A DNA stretch of 64,000 nucleotides from Acinetobacter guerrae (GCF_009372255.1 NZ_LXGN01000034.1:62001-126000), one strand, 5' to 3'. Shown: positions 8,158-18,971, numbered from the stretch's first letter. Program-made: numbers and translations. Notes: a model not told the origin generated them from the sequence alone.

Positions 8158-9663
8158 TCAAGAATGTAGTGCTTCAACAACCCAAGTGTCTTTAATTCCT
8201 CCACCTTGTGATGAATTCACAACAAGCGAACCTGCTTTCATAGCGACACGAGTCAAACCGCCTGGCACAATTTCAGTCCGATACGGCGATGACAACACAA
8301 AAGGACGTAAATCAATATGACGCTCTGCGATGCCATCCTGTGTCAGGGTTGGAGCAACAGAGAGTTCAAGTGTAGGCTGTGCAATATACAGATGTGGATG
8401 TTCCAGAACTTTTTTTCTGAATTCCGCAATTTCGCTTGTAGTTGCTTGCGGCCCAATCAACATTCCATACCCACCAGAGCCTTGAGCCTCTTTGACCACA
8501 AGTTGTTCCAGATTTTGAACGACATAATCCAGTTCATCATCACGACGACATTGATAAGTCGGTACATTTTTAAGAATGGGTGTTTCATTCAGATAAAAAT
8601 TAATCATATCATCGACATAAGGATAAACTGATTTATCATCAGCAACACCTGTACCAGGTGCATTTGCAATCACAACATTGTGCTGCAAATAAGCAGACAT
8701 TAGACCTGCTACACCCAACGTACTATCGGGTCGAAAAGTAAGTGGATCGAGAAATGCATCATCAACGCGACGATAAATAACATCGACTCGTTGGCGACCT
8801 CGAATGGTTTTAACATAAACACGATCATTTTCTACAAAAAGATCACGACTACTAACCAGTGGCACACCCATTTCACGTGCTAAGAAAGCATGTTCATAAT
8901 AGGCACTGTTGAAGCGTCCAGGGGTTAACACCACAATAAAAGGCTGATCAACATATGCATTTTCCTCCAAAATCGCACGGAGTAATGTTGGATATTGTTC
9001 GATTTCTTGTAACGGGTTCGCCGCGCATAACTCAGGCATCAGTTTTTTACTAATTTTTCGGCTTTCGATCATATAAGAAACCCCAGAAGGTGTTCTTAAA
9101 TTATCTTCCAGAACAAAAAAAACACCTTTTCCATCACGAATAATATCGATTCCACTAATTTGCGAATAAATTTTTCCTTTTAAGTCGTGATTCAACATGT
9201 GTGGCTGAAAAGCTTCATGAGTCATAATCTGCATTTGAGGCACAATTTGCTCTTTCAAAATGTGTTGATCATGGTAAATATCATCAAGAAATAAATTGAG
9301 TGCCTTAACACGCTGTTCACAGCCTTTGGATATTTTCTCCCATTGCTTTTTCTCAATCACTCGTGGAATGAGATCGTAAGGAATTGTTCTTTGCGTACCT
9401 TCTTCTTCGCCGTAAACCGTAAAAGTAATTCCTTCATATAAAAAATGTTGTTTTGCTTCGATATTCAGTTGTTTCAATTGATCCAGACTATGAACCGACA
9501 GCCATTGCTCTATCTTTTTAGAAACTTCACCACTGGATGTCACATCGTCCAGCATTTCATTAAAAAATTTTGATTTTAGCTGTTCAAATAAATTGGTATT
9601 TACACTTAACTGGTCAATGAATAAAGACTGGCTACTTAATACTCCGCTCACTTTATCTTTCAT
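8158..9663 (-). CDS. Circularly permuted ATP-grasp protein
   Basis: Proteins of this type are predicted ATP-dependent carboxylate-amine ligases that make or attach short peptides. Seen here are GKIYSQISGIDIIRDGKGVFFVLEDNLRTPSG (given as a region near the middle), VVIANAPGTGVADDKSVYP and VKEAQGSGGYGML, all family hallmarks. The frame stays open to GTG 9765. ATG 9663 has the best Shine-Dalgarno (AGGTGA, 7 nt), while ATG 9738 and 9708 are alternatives. It is first in the operon with alpha-E, transglutaminase-like protein and Anbu, and diverges from the WYL regulator. The 5' end is uncertain by up to 34 codons. Confidence 0.85.
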   Translation of the reverse strand: MKDKVSGVLSSQSLFIDQLSVNTNLFEQLKSKFFNEMLDDVTSSGEVSKKIEQWLSVHSLDQLKQLNIEAKQHFLYEGITFTVYGEEEGTQRTIPYDLIPRVIEKKQWEKISKGCEQRVKALNLFLDDIYHDQHILKEQIVPQMQIMTHEAFQPHMLNHDLKGKIYSQISGIDIIRDGKGVFFVLEDNLRTPSGVSYMIESRKISKKLMPELCAANPLQEIEQYPTLLRAILEENAYVDQPFIVVLTPGRFNSAYYEHAFLAREMGVPLVSSRDLFVENDRVYVKTIRGRQRVDVIYRRVDDAFLDPLTFRPDSTLGVAGLMSAYLQHNVVIANAPGTGVADDKSVYPYVDDMINFYLNETPILKNVPTYQCRRDDELDYVVQNLEQLVVKEAQGSGGYGMLIGPQATTSEIAEFRKKVLEHPHLYIAQPTLELSVAPTLTQDGIAERHIDLRPFVLSSPYRTEIVPGGLTRVAMKAGSLVVNSSQGGGIKDTWVVEALHS

Positions 9664-9939
9664 ATATTGCTCACCTACGGCATGCATCTCTTTATCTTCT
9701 TCTAACATATTGACCCGCCTTTTTTCTTGTTGACTCATTATCCTAACAAGCAAATACAGTGCCACTTATGGCAAATACTTACTTTACTTATCGGAAAATC
9801 GGCTATTCTATTCAACAGTGTTCTTGTAGAAAGTTGTATCGGGATATATGCAATATTTCTGTTACATTCTTGCTAAAACAGCCAAGTTTTTTTATTGTGT
9901 TGCTATTCAAAACATTATTGACTAATTCAACGATCGACT

Positions 9940-10941
9940 ATGTCCTTACAAGAAAAAGAAACCTCCAATAGCCTGCATCGACAATGGCAAATTTTATCGC
10001 GCTTATCGACAGGTAAATGGATGGGTACACGTGAATTACAGGAAATGCTGGAACGTGAAGGTGTAGATATTAGCCTGCGGACTATTCAACGAGACTTAAA
10101 CCAGATCGCACAACGCTTCCCGATCGAGAGTAATAAAACCGTGCCACAAGGCTGGCGCTGGCGCTCCGATGCTCCCATTCAAAGTCTGCCACATATGACT
10201 AGCTCTCAAGCAGTGACCTTTATGATGGTAGAAGAACACTTAAAGCATTTATTGCCGAATAGTCTGATCGAAGAAATGAATCCGTGGTTCGATCTGGCAC
10301 GACGTAGTCTCTCGACTCAAAACAATGTGCGTCAATGGATCAATCGCGTGCGTATTGTGCCCGCCAGTCAACCATTAATTCCTCCTTTAGTCGATAAACA
10401 TGCACAGCAAGCCATTTATGAAGGATTACTACAAGACAAACAAATTGAATGTATTTATCGACCAAGAAGTATCAATGCAGAAGAAAAAAGCTATATTTTA
10501 AATCCGCTTGCACTGGTACAAAAAGGTGCGATTATTTATCTGATTTGTACTCGACATGATAAATCTGATGTACAAACATTTGCTCTGCACCGTTTTAAAT
10601 CAGCAAATGTACTAAATTCACGCGCTTTACACCCTGTAAACTTCGACATTGATCAATATATAGACTCTGGTGCTTTAGGTTTTCGTGTTGACTATAACAA
10701 ACCGACTGAAATCGTCGAATTAAAACTCACCATGACTGAAAATACTGCGCAAAGTTTTTATGAAAGTCAGCTCAGTAAAGACCAAACTATTACGTCTATT
10801 GATGAAAATATTGTAGAAATAAAAGCAACTATTCCCTTTACATCTCAGCTGGTGTGGTGGCTACGTAGTTTTGGTAAAAAAATTCTACATATCGAACCAA
10901 TTGAAGTTCATCACGCAGTTAAGGAAATTGAGACTCAATAA
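9940..10941 (+). CDS. HTH-WYL domain transcriptional regulator
   Basis: The 333-residue protein has an N-terminal winged helix (about residues 15-75, with TRELQEMLEREGVDISLRTIQRDL) and a WYL domain (about 140-225, with IYLICTRHD and FALHRFKSANVL). WYL proteins usually bind a ligand, often nucleic acid or nucleotide, and control neighbouring genes. It is divergent from the ATP-grasp/Anbu operon with about 200-270 bp between starts, so it is the natural candidate regulator of that operon. Target and ligand are unknown. Confidence 0.85.
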   Translation: MSLQEKETSNSLHRQWQILSRLSTGKWMGTRELQEMLEREGVDISLRTIQRDLNQIAQRFPIESNKTVPQGWRWRSDAPIQSLPHMTSSQAVTFMMVEEHLKHLLPNSLIEEMNPWFDLARRSLSTQNNVRQWINRVRIVPASQPLIPPLVDKHAQQAIYEGLLQDKQIECIYRPRSINAEEKSYILNPLALVQKGAIIYLICTRHDKSDVQTFALHRFKSANVLNSRALHPVNFDIDQYIDSGALGFRVDYNKPTEIVELKLTMTENTAQSFYESQLSKDQTITSIDENIVEIKATIPFTSQLVWWLRSFGKKILHIEPIEVHHAVKEIETQ

Positions 10942-10966
10942 AAAAGAGAGCATATAGCTCTCTAAG
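10940..10966 (+). terminator. Terminator after the WYL gene
   Basis: GAGAGC-ATAT-AGCTCTC hairpin directly after the stop codon. The T tract is short, so strength is uncertain. Confidence 0.5.
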
Positions 10967-10974
10967 ATTGTTAT

Positions 10975-11143
10975 TTATTTATCGTTAAACAAAACGTTAT
11001 TATGTTTATTGTTGATAAAATACTGGCATCCATTATCCCAAGCCCCGACACCAAAGAAAATGGATACCAATCCTTTTGGGAACAATGACTCAACATAAGC
11101 ATGCTAAATCATAACCATTATAACGAATCGATTTCATGGTCAT
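10975..11143 (-). pseudogene. Frameshifted small gene
   Basis: A strong ribosome-binding site (AGAGGTGA, 5-nt spacing) precedes ATG 11143, which opens MTMKSIRYNGYDLACLC and stops after 17 codons. In the +1 frame a natural-looking sequence continues: AYVESLFPKGLVSIFFGVG, then AWDNGCQYFINN, ending at TAA 10975. One lost or gained base near 11100 would give an intact product of about 55 residues. I do not recognise the family. Either the gene is broken or only a 17-residue peptide is made. Confidence 0.45.
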
Positions 11144-11275
11144 GGTGATCACCTCTATAGTTTTAAATGTAAAATCACTATAAAAAAATTCTTCGATCTT
11201 GAGAAATAATAAAATAAGCACGTCAAATGTATTTAAATTCTTAAGAGTATTTTATATATCATTTTAATTTAAATA

Positions 11276-11309
11276 AAAAAGCCCAGTTGAGACTGGGCTT
11301 TTTTATATT
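11276..11309 (-). terminator. Terminator of mnmG
   Basis: AAGCCCAGT-CTCA-ACTGGGCTT with T runs on both sides; on the minus strand it follows the mnmG stop. Confidence 0.9.
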
Positions 11310-11331
11310 CTGATTGCGTTTACATCATCTA

Positions 11332-13212
11332 TTATGCAATTTTCTTGCTTTGATTATTTTTACGAATCGTAATCATCACTAATTGTACCGCCGCAGGAGT
11401 CACGCCTGGGATACGATTGGCTTGTGCTAATGTTTCAGGGCGTACCGTTTTTAACTTTTGCGTAATTTCACGAGATAGACCAGAAACCACATCATAATCA
11501 AAATCTGCTGGAATTTTGGTTTCTTCCAAGCGCTTCATTTGAGCGACATCTTCATGTTGACGATTAATATATCCTTGATACTTAACCGCTATCTCAATCT
11601 GCTCACCGACTTGCACTGAAACCTGAGAATCAGTCAATTCAGCAATTTGAGTGAAATTAACATTTGGACGTTTAAGTAAATCTATTGCACTGGATTCCTT
11701 ACTTAAATCAGCACCCGTCATTTCCACAAACTTTTTGCCCATTGGATTGTTTGGTGCAGCCCAAAGATGCGCCAAACGAGCCGTTTCAGTTTCTACAGCT
11801 TCCATTTTTTCACAGTAAGCAGCCCAACGGATATCATCAACCAAGCCCAACTCACGACCCGCAGGGGTTAAACGCTGATCTGCATTATCTTCACGCAACA
11901 TCAAACGATATTCTGCACGAGAAGTAAACATTCGGTACGGTTCTTTGGTTCCCAAGGTAATTAAATCGTCAACCAATACGCCCAGATAGGCTTGGTCACG
12001 TTTTGGTGTCCACTGCTCTTGATCCCATGCACGACGCGCAGCGTTCAGACCTGCAAGCAAGCCTTGTGCGCCCGCTTCTTCGTATCCTGTTGTTCCATTG
12101 ATCTGACCAGCAAAATACAAATTATTGATGGCTTTCGTTTCAAGGGTAAATTTTAAAGCCTGCGGGTTGAAATAATCGTATTCAATCGCATAACCCGGAC
12201 GCAAAATATGCGCATTTTCCATACCACGAATCGAACGCACCAATTCAAACTGCACATCGAACGGTAAAGATGTTGAAATGCCGTTTGGATAAAGTTCATG
12301 CGTATCCAAACCTTCTGGCTCTAAAAACACCTGATGAGATTCTTTATCAGCAAAACGGTGAATTTTATCTTCGATGGATGGACAATAGCGCGGCCCTACA
12401 CCCTCAATCACACCTGTATACATTGGAGAACGATCAAGACCTCCACGAATAATCTCGTGAGTTTTTTCATTGGTGTGTGTGATGTAGCAATTCACTTGCT
12501 CTGGATGCATCGAAACATCCCCCATAAAGGACATCACTGGTGATGGAAAATCACCCGGTTGCGGAGTCATTACAGAAAAATCAACTGAACGCGCATCGAT
12601 ACGTGGTGGAGTACCTGTTTTTAAACGACCAACAGGTAAATTTAATTCGCGTAAACGATGTGCCAATGCAATTGATGGAGGATCACCTGCGCGACCACCA
12701 CTCGATTTTTCCAATCCAATATGAATGACACCACCTAAAAAAGTACCCGTGGTCAATACAACTGTTTTGGTTTCAAAGTGTACGCCCATTTGGGTAATCA
12801 CACCTTTAACAGTATCACCCTCAACCACTAAATCGTCAGCGGCTTGCTGAAAAATATCCAAATTTGGCTGATTTTCAAGCGTATATCGAATTGCAGCCTT
12901 ATAGCGTACACGGTCAGCTTGCGCACGCGTCGCACGAACAGCTGCACCTTTACGAGAATTTAGTATACGGAACTGGATACCACCTTTATCGGCAGCTAAA
13001 GCCATTGCACCGCCTAAAGCATCAATTTCACGAACCAGATGCGATTTACCAATTCCGCCAATGGCTGGATTACAGCTCATTTGCCCTAGCGTTTCAATGT
13101 TATGCGTCAAAAGCAATGTCTGTCGCCCCATACGTGCAGCAGCAAGCGCCGCTTCCGTACCTGCGTGACCACCACCAATAACAATAACATCATAAATTTT
13201 AGGGTAATGCAT
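11332..13212 (-). CDS. mnmG: tRNA uridine-5-carboxymethylaminomethyl modification enzyme MnmG (GidA)
   Basis: MnmG is an FAD enzyme that with MnmE installs cmnm5U at the wobble position of several tRNAs. The 626-residue protein has the N-terminal FAD site [39 protein letters not shown], the [13 protein letters not shown] segment, and a C-terminal helical domain ending [14 protein letters not shown] (here [15 protein letters not shown]). Length matches the family. Single gene with its own terminator; mnmE is not nearby. Confidence 0.96.
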   Translation of the reverse strand: MHYPKIYDVIVIGGGHAGTEAALAAARMGRQTLLLTHNIETLGQMSCNPAIGGIGKSHLVREIDALGGAMALAADKGGIQFRILNSRKGAAVRATRAQADRVRYKAAIRYTLENQPNLDIFQQAADDLVVEGDTVKGVITQMGVHFETKTVVLTTGTFLGGVIHIGLEKSSGGRAGDPPSIALAHRLRELNLPVGRLKTGTPPRIDARSVDFSVMTPQPGDFPSPVMSFMGDVSMHPEQVNCYITHTNEKTHEIIRGGLDRSPMYTGVIEGVGPRYCPSIEDKIHRFADKESHQVFLEPEGLDTHELYPNGISTSLPFDVQFELVRSIRGMENAHILRPGYAIEYDYFNPQALKFTLETKAINNLYFAGQINGTTGYEEAGAQGLLAGLNAARRAWDQEQWTPKRDQAYLGVLVDDLITLGTKEPYRMFTSRAEYRLMLREDNADQRLTPAGRELGLVDDIRWAAYCEKMEAVETETARLAHLWAAPNNPMGKKFVEMTGADLSKESSAIDLLKRPNVNFTQIAELTDSQVSVQVGEQIEIAVKYQGYINRQHEDVAQMKRLEETKIPADFDYDVVSGLSREITQKLKTVRPETLAQANRIPGVTPAAVQLVMITIRKNNQSKKIA

Positions 13213-13446
13213 GGCTGAAAAACACCAAGAAAAAAGGACGAAAGATTATATCAAAAAACCCTCTAGCAATATGGTTTTTTTACAAAAATAAAGACACAAA
13301 ATTTACACCAATATACAAGATGTGACATTTTATATAACTATTTCAGCATAAAACGAATTAACTTTTTAAAAACCGACTCTTAGAATAAGACTGTGTCAGT
13401 GCTTTATAGTTAAAAACCTAAAATCAACTTTAAAAAAGGTATTGAA

Positions 13447-13683
13447 ATGAAAAACATCATGTTAAAAACAATCGCTGTATCTGCTTTACTTCTTGGTGGT
13501 ATGACGCTAGCGAATGCTGAAGAAGCGACTGTGAGCAAGGCTGAAACCAATGCACAGATCAAAGCATGTGCTAAGAAAAAGCAAGGTGACTGGGCAACTT
13601 ATGGCTATAAAGGCGTTACTTTCAATGGTGTTTGCCAGCCAAATGAAAATGGTAAATTGCAATTTAAAGCGCCTGCTCCATAA
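13447..13683 (+). CDS. Small exported protein, unknown function
   Basis: The 78-residue product starts with a signal peptide (MKNIMLKTIAVSALLLGGM, cleavage probably after ANA at about residue 24). The mature part is about 54 residues with two cysteines (KACAKK and NGVCQP) that could pair, and the segment WATYGYKGVTFNGVC. It looks like a periplasmic or secreted conserved protein of Acinetobacter. A good terminator follows, so it is transcribed alone. I cannot assign a function. Confidence 0.75.
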   Translation: MKNIMLKTIAVSALLLGGMTLANAEEATVSKAETNAQIKACAKKKQGDWATYGYKGVTFNGVCQPNENGKLQFKAPAP

Positions 13684-13713
13684 TTGTAAAACTGTTTTAA
13701 TTTAATCTGTAAA

Positions 13714-13742
13714 AACACAGGCTTATAAGCCTGTGTTTTTTT
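13714..13742 (+). terminator. Terminator after the small exported protein
   Basis: ACACAGGCTTATAAGCCTGTGT followed by seven T. Confidence 0.9.
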
Positions 13743-13853
13743 ATGGAAAAAATAATACTTCTGCTTATAAATATAATTTATCCGATTGAAATATATTCAA
13801 TTATAGTTAAATTCTATGACATCTGGATATAAAACAACAAAAGGAAATAAGAT

Positions 13854-14726
13854 ATGGATTCTGGAATAATTACGATTTTTTTACCCATAGCACTTGCCAT
13901 CATTATGGCAGGTCTGGGGCTAGAGTTACGCCCGCAGGACTTTAGTCGTGTGGCGAAACATCCTAAAGCCGTTTTTCTGGCTTTATTTTGTCAACTTGTA
14001 ATTTTGGTCGGTATTGCATTTGCAATTTGTAAATTATTTTCACTTCCCCCTCTTTTGGCTGTTGGCGTGATGCTACTGGCAGCGTCACCGGGCGGGCCTA
14101 CAGCAAACTTATTTAGCTATCTTTATAAGGGCGATATTGCACTCAATATTACGTTAACAGCGATTAATTCTGTGATTGCAGCATTTACCTTACCCTTTAT
14201 TGTCAATTTGGCGATTCAACATTTCATCAAAGATGGTCAAGAACTTGGACTTCAATTTTCAAAAGTAATTCAAGTTTTTATTATTATCATTGTGCCTGTC
14301 TGTTTAGGCATGCTTATTCGTTATTTTTCACCGAATATTGCAGATAAGTTGCATAAACCAGTGCGAACTTTTGCTGTCATTTTTCTTATTCTGATTATTA
14401 TCGGTGCTGTAGCAAAAGAGCGAAATAATATTTTGCAATATATTACGCAGGTGGGACTAGCAACTTCTTTATTTTGTATCGTCAGTTTACTTATTGGTTA
14501 TTTTGTTCCGCGTTTATTTGGAATTAATCGCCCTCAGGCTCGCGCATGTGCTTTTGAAATTGGTATACACAATAGTACACTGGCAATGACCATTGCTCTC
14601 ACCATACTTGCAAGCACCACTATTGCAATGCCTGCGGCAGTTTATTCAATATTTATGTACGTATTTGCTGCTATTTTTGGAACCTTGTTAAATCATTATG
14701 ATTCCCGAAGTACAGATCAATCATGA
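13854..14726 (+). CDS. Bile acid:sodium symporter (BASS) family transporter
   Basis: A 290-residue inner-membrane protein with about nine to ten hydrophobic segments. It shows the BASS pattern LAASPGGPTANLFSYLYKGD (about residues 77-96) and the Na+-site helix AFEIGIHNSTLAMTIAL. Bacterial members carry organic anions, often without known substrate. It begins at ATG 13854 with AAAGGAA upstream. It stands alone between terminators, so context gives no hint of substrate. Confidence 0.85.
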   Translation: MDSGIITIFLPIALAIIMAGLGLELRPQDFSRVAKHPKAVFLALFCQLVILVGIAFAICKLFSLPPLLAVGVMLLAASPGGPTANLFSYLYKGDIALNITLTAINSVIAAFTLPFIVNLAIQHFIKDGQELGLQFSKVIQVFIIIIVPVCLGMLIRYFSPNIADKLHKPVRTFAVIFLILIIIGAVAKERNNILQYITQVGLATSLFCIVSLLIGYFVPRLFGINRPQARACAFEIGIHNSTLAMTIALTILASTTIAMPAAVYSIFMYVFAAIFGTLLNHYDSRSTDQS

Positions 14727-14846
14727 TCAACATCAAATAATTAATTTTTTTGTCAATTGAATCGATCACTTGCTGAAATTATTACTCGAGTGATCCATTT
14801 ATCCGCTACAATAGTTTTTTTCAAATAAAATTTAGGTCTTATTCCC

Positions 14847-15743
14847 GTGAAGTGGTTACAAATACACATTACTGTTGATCAAGCGCAAGTGGATTTTACA
14901 GAAACATTACTTATGTCCTTAGGTGCAGTAAGTGTAACTCTGGATGATGCCGAAGATCAGGCACTGCTTGAACCACTTCCAGGAGAAACTCCACTGTGGA
15001 ATAAAGTCATTGTGACGGGTATTTATCAGGAAGATGAACAAGATCCTATCGATGTTGAAATACTTCAGGCATTCTTAAAAGAACAACTTCCCGATGTGCC
15101 TATGCGTCATGAACAGCTTGAAGATCAAGTCTGGGAACGTGCGTGGATGGATTATTATGAACCAATTCAAATCGCAGAAAAGTTCTGGATCGTACCTGAA
15201 TGGTTAGAAGCTCCAGACAGCAATGCGGTTAACATTAAACTTGATCCAGGTCTGGCGTTTGGTACAGGCAATCATGCCAGTACTTTTCTATGTCTACAAT
15301 GGTTAGGTCAAACCGATCTTAAAGATAAAATTGTAATCGATTATGGCTGTGGTTCGGGTATCTTAGGTGTTGCGGCATTATTACTTGGTGCAAAAAAAGT
15401 CTATGCGACTGACATTGACCCACAAGCAGTTTTAGCAACCAAACAAAATGCCGAACTCAATCATGTACTTGATCGTTTATTTGTCGGTTTGCCTGAAGAG
15501 TTCAATAGTGAATTTAAATCACAAAAAGCAGATGTTTTAGTGGCTAATATTTTAGCCGCCCCGCTTATGGCACTTGCGCCAGAGTTTGCAACTTTACTCA
15601 AATCTGAGGGAGAGTTTGCACTCGCAGGTGTAATCGAAGAGCAAGTTGCTGATGTTACTGGTGTTTATTCTGAATTTTTTGATATAGTACACATCGAGAA
15701 GCGCGAAGAAAACTGGTGTCGTATATCAGGGAAACGCCAATAA
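14847..15743 (+). CDS. prmA: Ribosomal protein L11 methyltransferase
   Basis: PrmA transfers methyl groups from SAM to several amines of ribosomal protein L11. The 298-residue protein has the N-terminal substrate domain ([19 protein letters not shown]) and the SAM-binding motif [20 protein letters not shown], followed by ATDIDPQAV and [14 protein letters not shown]. It starts at GTG 14847. The zinc-ribbon gene follows after 24 nt and is probably co-transcribed. Confidence 0.93.
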   Translation: MKWLQIHITVDQAQVDFTETLLMSLGAVSVTLDDAEDQALLEPLPGETPLWNKVIVTGIYQEDEQDPIDVEILQAFLKEQLPDVPMRHEQLEDQVWERAWMDYYEPIQIAEKFWIVPEWLEAPDSNAVNIKLDPGLAFGTGNHASTFLCLQWLGQTDLKDKIVIDYGCGSGILGVAALLLGAKKVYATDIDPQAVLATKQNAELNHVLDRLFVGLPEEFNSEFKSQKADVLVANILAAPLMALAPEFATLLKSEGEFALAGVIEEQVADVTGVYSEFFDIVHIEKREENWCRISGKRQ

Positions 15744-15767
15744 CAAATAATAGTAGATGAAAGCTCC

Positions 15768-16631
15768 ATGAGTGAAAAACAAACCCGCTGCCCTAAATGT
15801 CTGACAATATATAAAGTCTCACTGACACAATTGACAGTTGCGCGGGGTATGGTTTGTTGCCCTAAATGTAATTTGAATTTTAATGCGCTTACTAATCTTG
15901 TAGCGACTGAAGACAATTCTGTCAGCCCGCTTCAATACTCCCCTTTACAGCAAAGTTCTGTTTCAGCCTCTTCTTTTCAATATAGCAGTTATAATGTATT
16001 GGATATTTTTAATCGTAGAATTGAAAATTCAAACATAGACTTACTCACTTATCTCAATAATCTAAATTATTTCCAAAATGATGAAATCAGTAGCTTTCCT
16101 CAACTTAATCTTGCAGAAAGCGATAGTCTTGGATTAGATGCCAATCCAAAGCATCGTAAAAAACATAGTCTGCAATATTACGTTATCTGGAGCTTTATTA
16201 ATTTCACTTTGTTTAGTATTTTGGTTTTTCAAATTTTATGGTTTAACCCAAGGATTATGCATAACAGCCCTGTTTTAGGCGCTATGTTTAACCACTTATG
16301 TAGTGTATTTAGTTGTAAGAAACTTGAAGAAAAATATACGCTATTGACCATTAATAAAGTTAAAGTCGTTGCAGTTGAACGCCATAAGACCCGTTTTTCA
16401 GGGGTTTTGGTCAATTATCATGATAAAAGTCTTCAACTTCCTTTGCTCAAGCTTACTTTAAAAGACAAACATGAAAGTAACAGCATTATTTTGAAGCCAC
16501 AGGACTATTTACCCGAGAATTTAAAAAGTATTCAGCGTATCCCAAAAAATCTGCCTTATAAGTTCGAGTTTACGATTAATCAGTCCAGAAAAAGCTTCAA
16601 TGATTATACTTTGGAAATAGTCCACCCCTAA
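15768..16631 (+). CDS. Zinc-ribbon, DUF3426-like membrane protein
   Basis: The N-terminus is an MJ0042-type zinc ribbon: CPKCLTIYKV ... CCPKC within residues 8-36. One hydrophobic segment lies at about residues 136-158 (YYVIWSFINFTLFSILVFQILW), and a C-terminal domain follows with the DUF3426 pattern of a predicted periplasmic fold ([29 protein letters not shown]). Such proteins are common beside prmA in gammaproteobacteria; their function is not established. 287 residues, apparently complete. Confidence 0.75.
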   Translation: MSEKQTRCPKCLTIYKVSLTQLTVARGMVCCPKCNLNFNALTNLVATEDNSVSPLQYSPLQQSSVSASSFQYSSYNVLDIFNRRIENSNIDLLTYLNNLNYFQNDEISSFPQLNLAESDSLGLDANPKHRKKHSLQYYVIWSFINFTLFSILVFQILWFNPRIMHNSPVLGAMFNHLCSVFSCKKLEEKYTLLTINKVKVVAVERHKTRFSGVLVNYHDKSLQLPLLKLTLKDKHESNSIILKPQDYLPENLKSIQRIPKNLPYKFEFTINQSRKSFNDYTLEIVHP

Positions 16632-17004
16632 TCACTAAAAAAAACATAAAAAAAAGTAAAAAAAATGCAGTTAATTTGCTCACTTTTTCCTAGACAATGG
16701 TATTATACGCGCCACGAAAGCTTGACCCTACAACATCTTCGGATTTATCCACAACAATTACTGTCGTCATGTGTGCTTTATTGAGTAATAGCGCATTGCG
16801 TGGCTTTTTTGTTTTTGAATCTGGGCTGTAACAAATATTAAACTATTGTTACGCTTATTTTTCGCACAATATACAGAGTTGTGGCAAGCTGTTGTTTCCA
16901 TGTTTTAGAACCTCTGTTTTAGGATCTAAAACGGGGTTCATTATTTTAGACCACATTTAAATACTGCTTTACCCAAGCGGTATATGATTTTCGGATTAAC
17001 TCGC
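16632..17004. other. 373-nt region upstream of fis
   Basis: No gene is visible. It starts with an A-rich tract, then a promoter-like site at 16676-16706, and a long leader up to the fis start. The stretch GCGCATTGCGTGGC followed by TTTTTTG (about 16790-16812) may be a weak attenuator. dusB, which precedes fis in many gammaproteobacteria, is absent here. Confidence 0.5.
16676..16713 (+). promoter_or_regulatory. Candidate fis promoter with GC-rich discriminator
   Basis: TATTAT at 16701-16706 is followed by ACGCGCC, the kind of GC-rich discriminator found at growth-rate-controlled, ppGpp-sensitive promoters. A TTGCTC at 16676 is 19 bp upstream, longer than ideal. fis promoters are known to be under stringent control. 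Confidence 0.45.
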
Positions 17005-17274
17005 ATGAATAGCAAATCTCCTATTTTTACTGCACAATCTGATGTTGCTCTTCGCATCCACGTGGATCGCGCAGTTCGCCATTATTTTGCACAACTGCAA
17101 GGTGAGCAACCATCACAAGTTTATGACATGGTGCTAGCAGAAATGGAGAAACCTCTTTTATCTGTCGTTTTAGAATACACCCGTGGCAATCAAACACGTG
17201 CTGCGGAGATTCTAGGACTTAACCGTGGAACTTTACGCAAAAAGTTAAAAGCTCACGGCTTAATGAGTGAATAA
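17005..17274 (+). CDS. fis: DNA-binding protein Fis
   Basis: Fis is a dimeric nucleoid protein that bends DNA and activates rRNA promoters. The 89-residue product has the C-terminal helix-turn-helix [22 protein letters not shown], written here as its two halves [11 protein letters not shown] and [12 protein letters not shown] start at ATG 17005 (MNSKSPIF) rather than ATG 16984 because the longer form adds residues unlike the family. A terminator follows, then purH, an order common in Acinetobacter relatives. Confidence 0.9.
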   Translation: MNSKSPIFTAQSDVALRIHVDRAVRHYFAQLQGEQPSQVYDMVLAEMEKPLLSVVLEYTRGNQTRAAEILGLNRGTLRKKLKAHGLMSE

Positions 17275-17281
17275 ATGATAA

Positions 17282-17310
17282 AATGCTCACGTCCTGTGGG
17301 CATTTTTTAT
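17282..17310 (+). terminator. Terminator after fis
   Basis: ATGCTCAC-GTCC-TGTGGGCAT with one mismatch and a T tract. Confidence 0.8.
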
Positions 17311-17353
17311 GCCTATTTGTTTTAATCTGTAAACTTAAACCGTTGACTTAATC

Positions 17354-18928
17354 ATGACTATTAAACGTGCTTTAATTTCTGTTTCTGATAAAACAGGAAT
17401 TGTTGAATTTGCTCAAAATCTTGCAGCTTTAGGGGTAGAAATTTTATCTACTGGCGGTACATACAAGTTGCTTAAAGACAATAATGTTGCTGTCGTAGAA
17501 GTTTCTGAACACACAGGCTTCCCAGAAATGATGGATGGTCGCGTAAAGACCTTACATCCTAAAATTCACGGTGGAATTTTGGCTCGTCGTGGTCTGGATG
17601 AAGCCGTTATGCAGGAACACAATATCGATCCGATTGATCTGGTCATTGTCAATCTTTATCCATTTGCTGCAACTGTTGCTAAACAAGATTGCTCTTTGGA
17701 AGATGCCATTGAAAATATTGATATTGGCGGTCCAACCATGGTTCGCGCAGCAGCAAAAAACCATGCATCAGTCGGTATTGTGGTGAATGCAAGTGACTAT
17801 GCTACTGTGATTGCAGAGCTTAAAGATTCTGGCGCGCTATCTTATAACACCCGTTTTGATCTTGCGGTAAAAGCCTTTGAACATACTGCACAATACGACG
17901 GCATGATTGCTTCTTATTTAGGTGCACGTGTAGGTAAGGCTGAAGGCGAAGCAGATTTATTCCCGCGCACTTTTAATACTCAATTGGTTAAAGCTCAAGA
18001 CTTACGTTATGGCGAAAACCCACATCAGTCTGCGGCGTTTTATGTTGATCCTGCTGCTAAAGAAGCCTCCGTTTCAACTGCAAAACAGCTACAAGGCAAA
18101 GAGTTGTCTTATAACAACATTGCCGATACCGATGCAGCACTTGAATGTGTGAAATCTTTTGCAAAACCTGCCTGTGTCATTGTTAAACATGCTAACCCTT
18201 GTGGTGTTGCAGTGTCATTAGATGGTATTAAAGCGGCGTATGATCTTGCATATGCGACAGATACCGAATCTGCTTTTGGTGGCATTATTGCATTTAACCG
18301 TGAGCTAGATGTTGAAACTGCACAAGCGATTGTTGATCGTCAGTTTGTTGAAGTGATCATTGCACCGAGCATTGCAAATGGTGTACTTGATGTTACTGGT
18401 GCAAAAAAGAATGTTCGCGTCATGGTGTGTGGTGAGCTTCCTGCAATTGATGAACGTACTCCACAACTAGACTATAAACGTGTCAATGGTGGTTTATTGG
18501 TTCAGGATCAAGATTTGGGTATGATCAAAGCATCTGACCTTAAAGTAGTCACTGAACGTGCTCCAACTGAACAAGAAATTGATGATCTGATATTTGCATG
18601 GAAAGTTGCGAAATATGTGAAATCAAATGCAATTGTTTACGCTAAAAATCGTCAAACTATTGGCGTTGGTGCAGGGCAAATGAGTCGTGTAAATTCTGCT
18701 CGTATTGCAGCAATCAAAGCAGAACATGCTGGACTTGTAGTTGAAGGCGCAGTTATGGCCTCTGATGCATTTTTTCCATTCCGTGATGGTATTGATAATG
18801 CAGCTAAAGCTGGCATTAAATGTATCATTCAACCGGGTGGTTCAATGCGTGATGAAGAAGTGATTGCAGCAGCCAATGAACATGGCATTGCGATGGTATT
18901 TACAGGTATGCGTCATTTCCGTCATTAA
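17354..18928 (+). CDS. purH: Bifunctional AICAR transformylase/IMP cyclohydrolase
   Basis: PurH carries out the last two steps of IMP synthesis. The N-terminal MGS-like cyclohydrolase domain (about residues 1-195) shows [30 protein letters not shown] and [16 protein letters not shown]. The transformylase domain contains [24 protein letters not shown] and GAGQMSRV. 524 residues, family length. purD follows after 130 nt with a hairpin in between, so the two may be partly co-transcribed. Confidence 0.97.
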   Translation: MTIKRALISVSDKTGIVEFAQNLAALGVEILSTGGTYKLLKDNNVAVVEVSEHTGFPEMMDGRVKTLHPKIHGGILARRGLDEAVMQEHNIDPIDLVIVNLYPFAATVAKQDCSLEDAIENIDIGGPTMVRAAAKNHASVGIVVNASDYATVIAELKDSGALSYNTRFDLAVKAFEHTAQYDGMIASYLGARVGKAEGEADLFPRTFNTQLVKAQDLRYGENPHQSAAFYVDPAAKEASVSTAKQLQGKELSYNNIADTDAALECVKSFAKPACVIVKHANPCGVAVSLDGIKAAYDLAYATDTESAFGGIIAFNRELDVETAQAIVDRQFVEVIIAPSIANGVLDVTGAKKNVRVMVCGELPAIDERTPQLDYKRVNGGLLVQDQDLGMIKASDLKVVTERAPTEQEIDDLIFAWKVAKYVKSNAIVYAKNRQTIGVGAGQMSRVNSARIAAIKAEHAGLVVEGAVMASDAFFPFRDGIDNAAKAGIKCIIQPGGSMRDEEVIAAANEHGIAMVFTGMRHFRH

Positions 18929-18971
18929 TTTGACTGATTTTTAAAGTATAAGAAATTTTTGACTTTAAGCT

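Noticed and set aside
11685..13181. Several long frames on the strand opposite mnmG
   Set aside because: They mirror the conserved mnmG coding sequence, lack ribosome-binding sites and overlap it completely.
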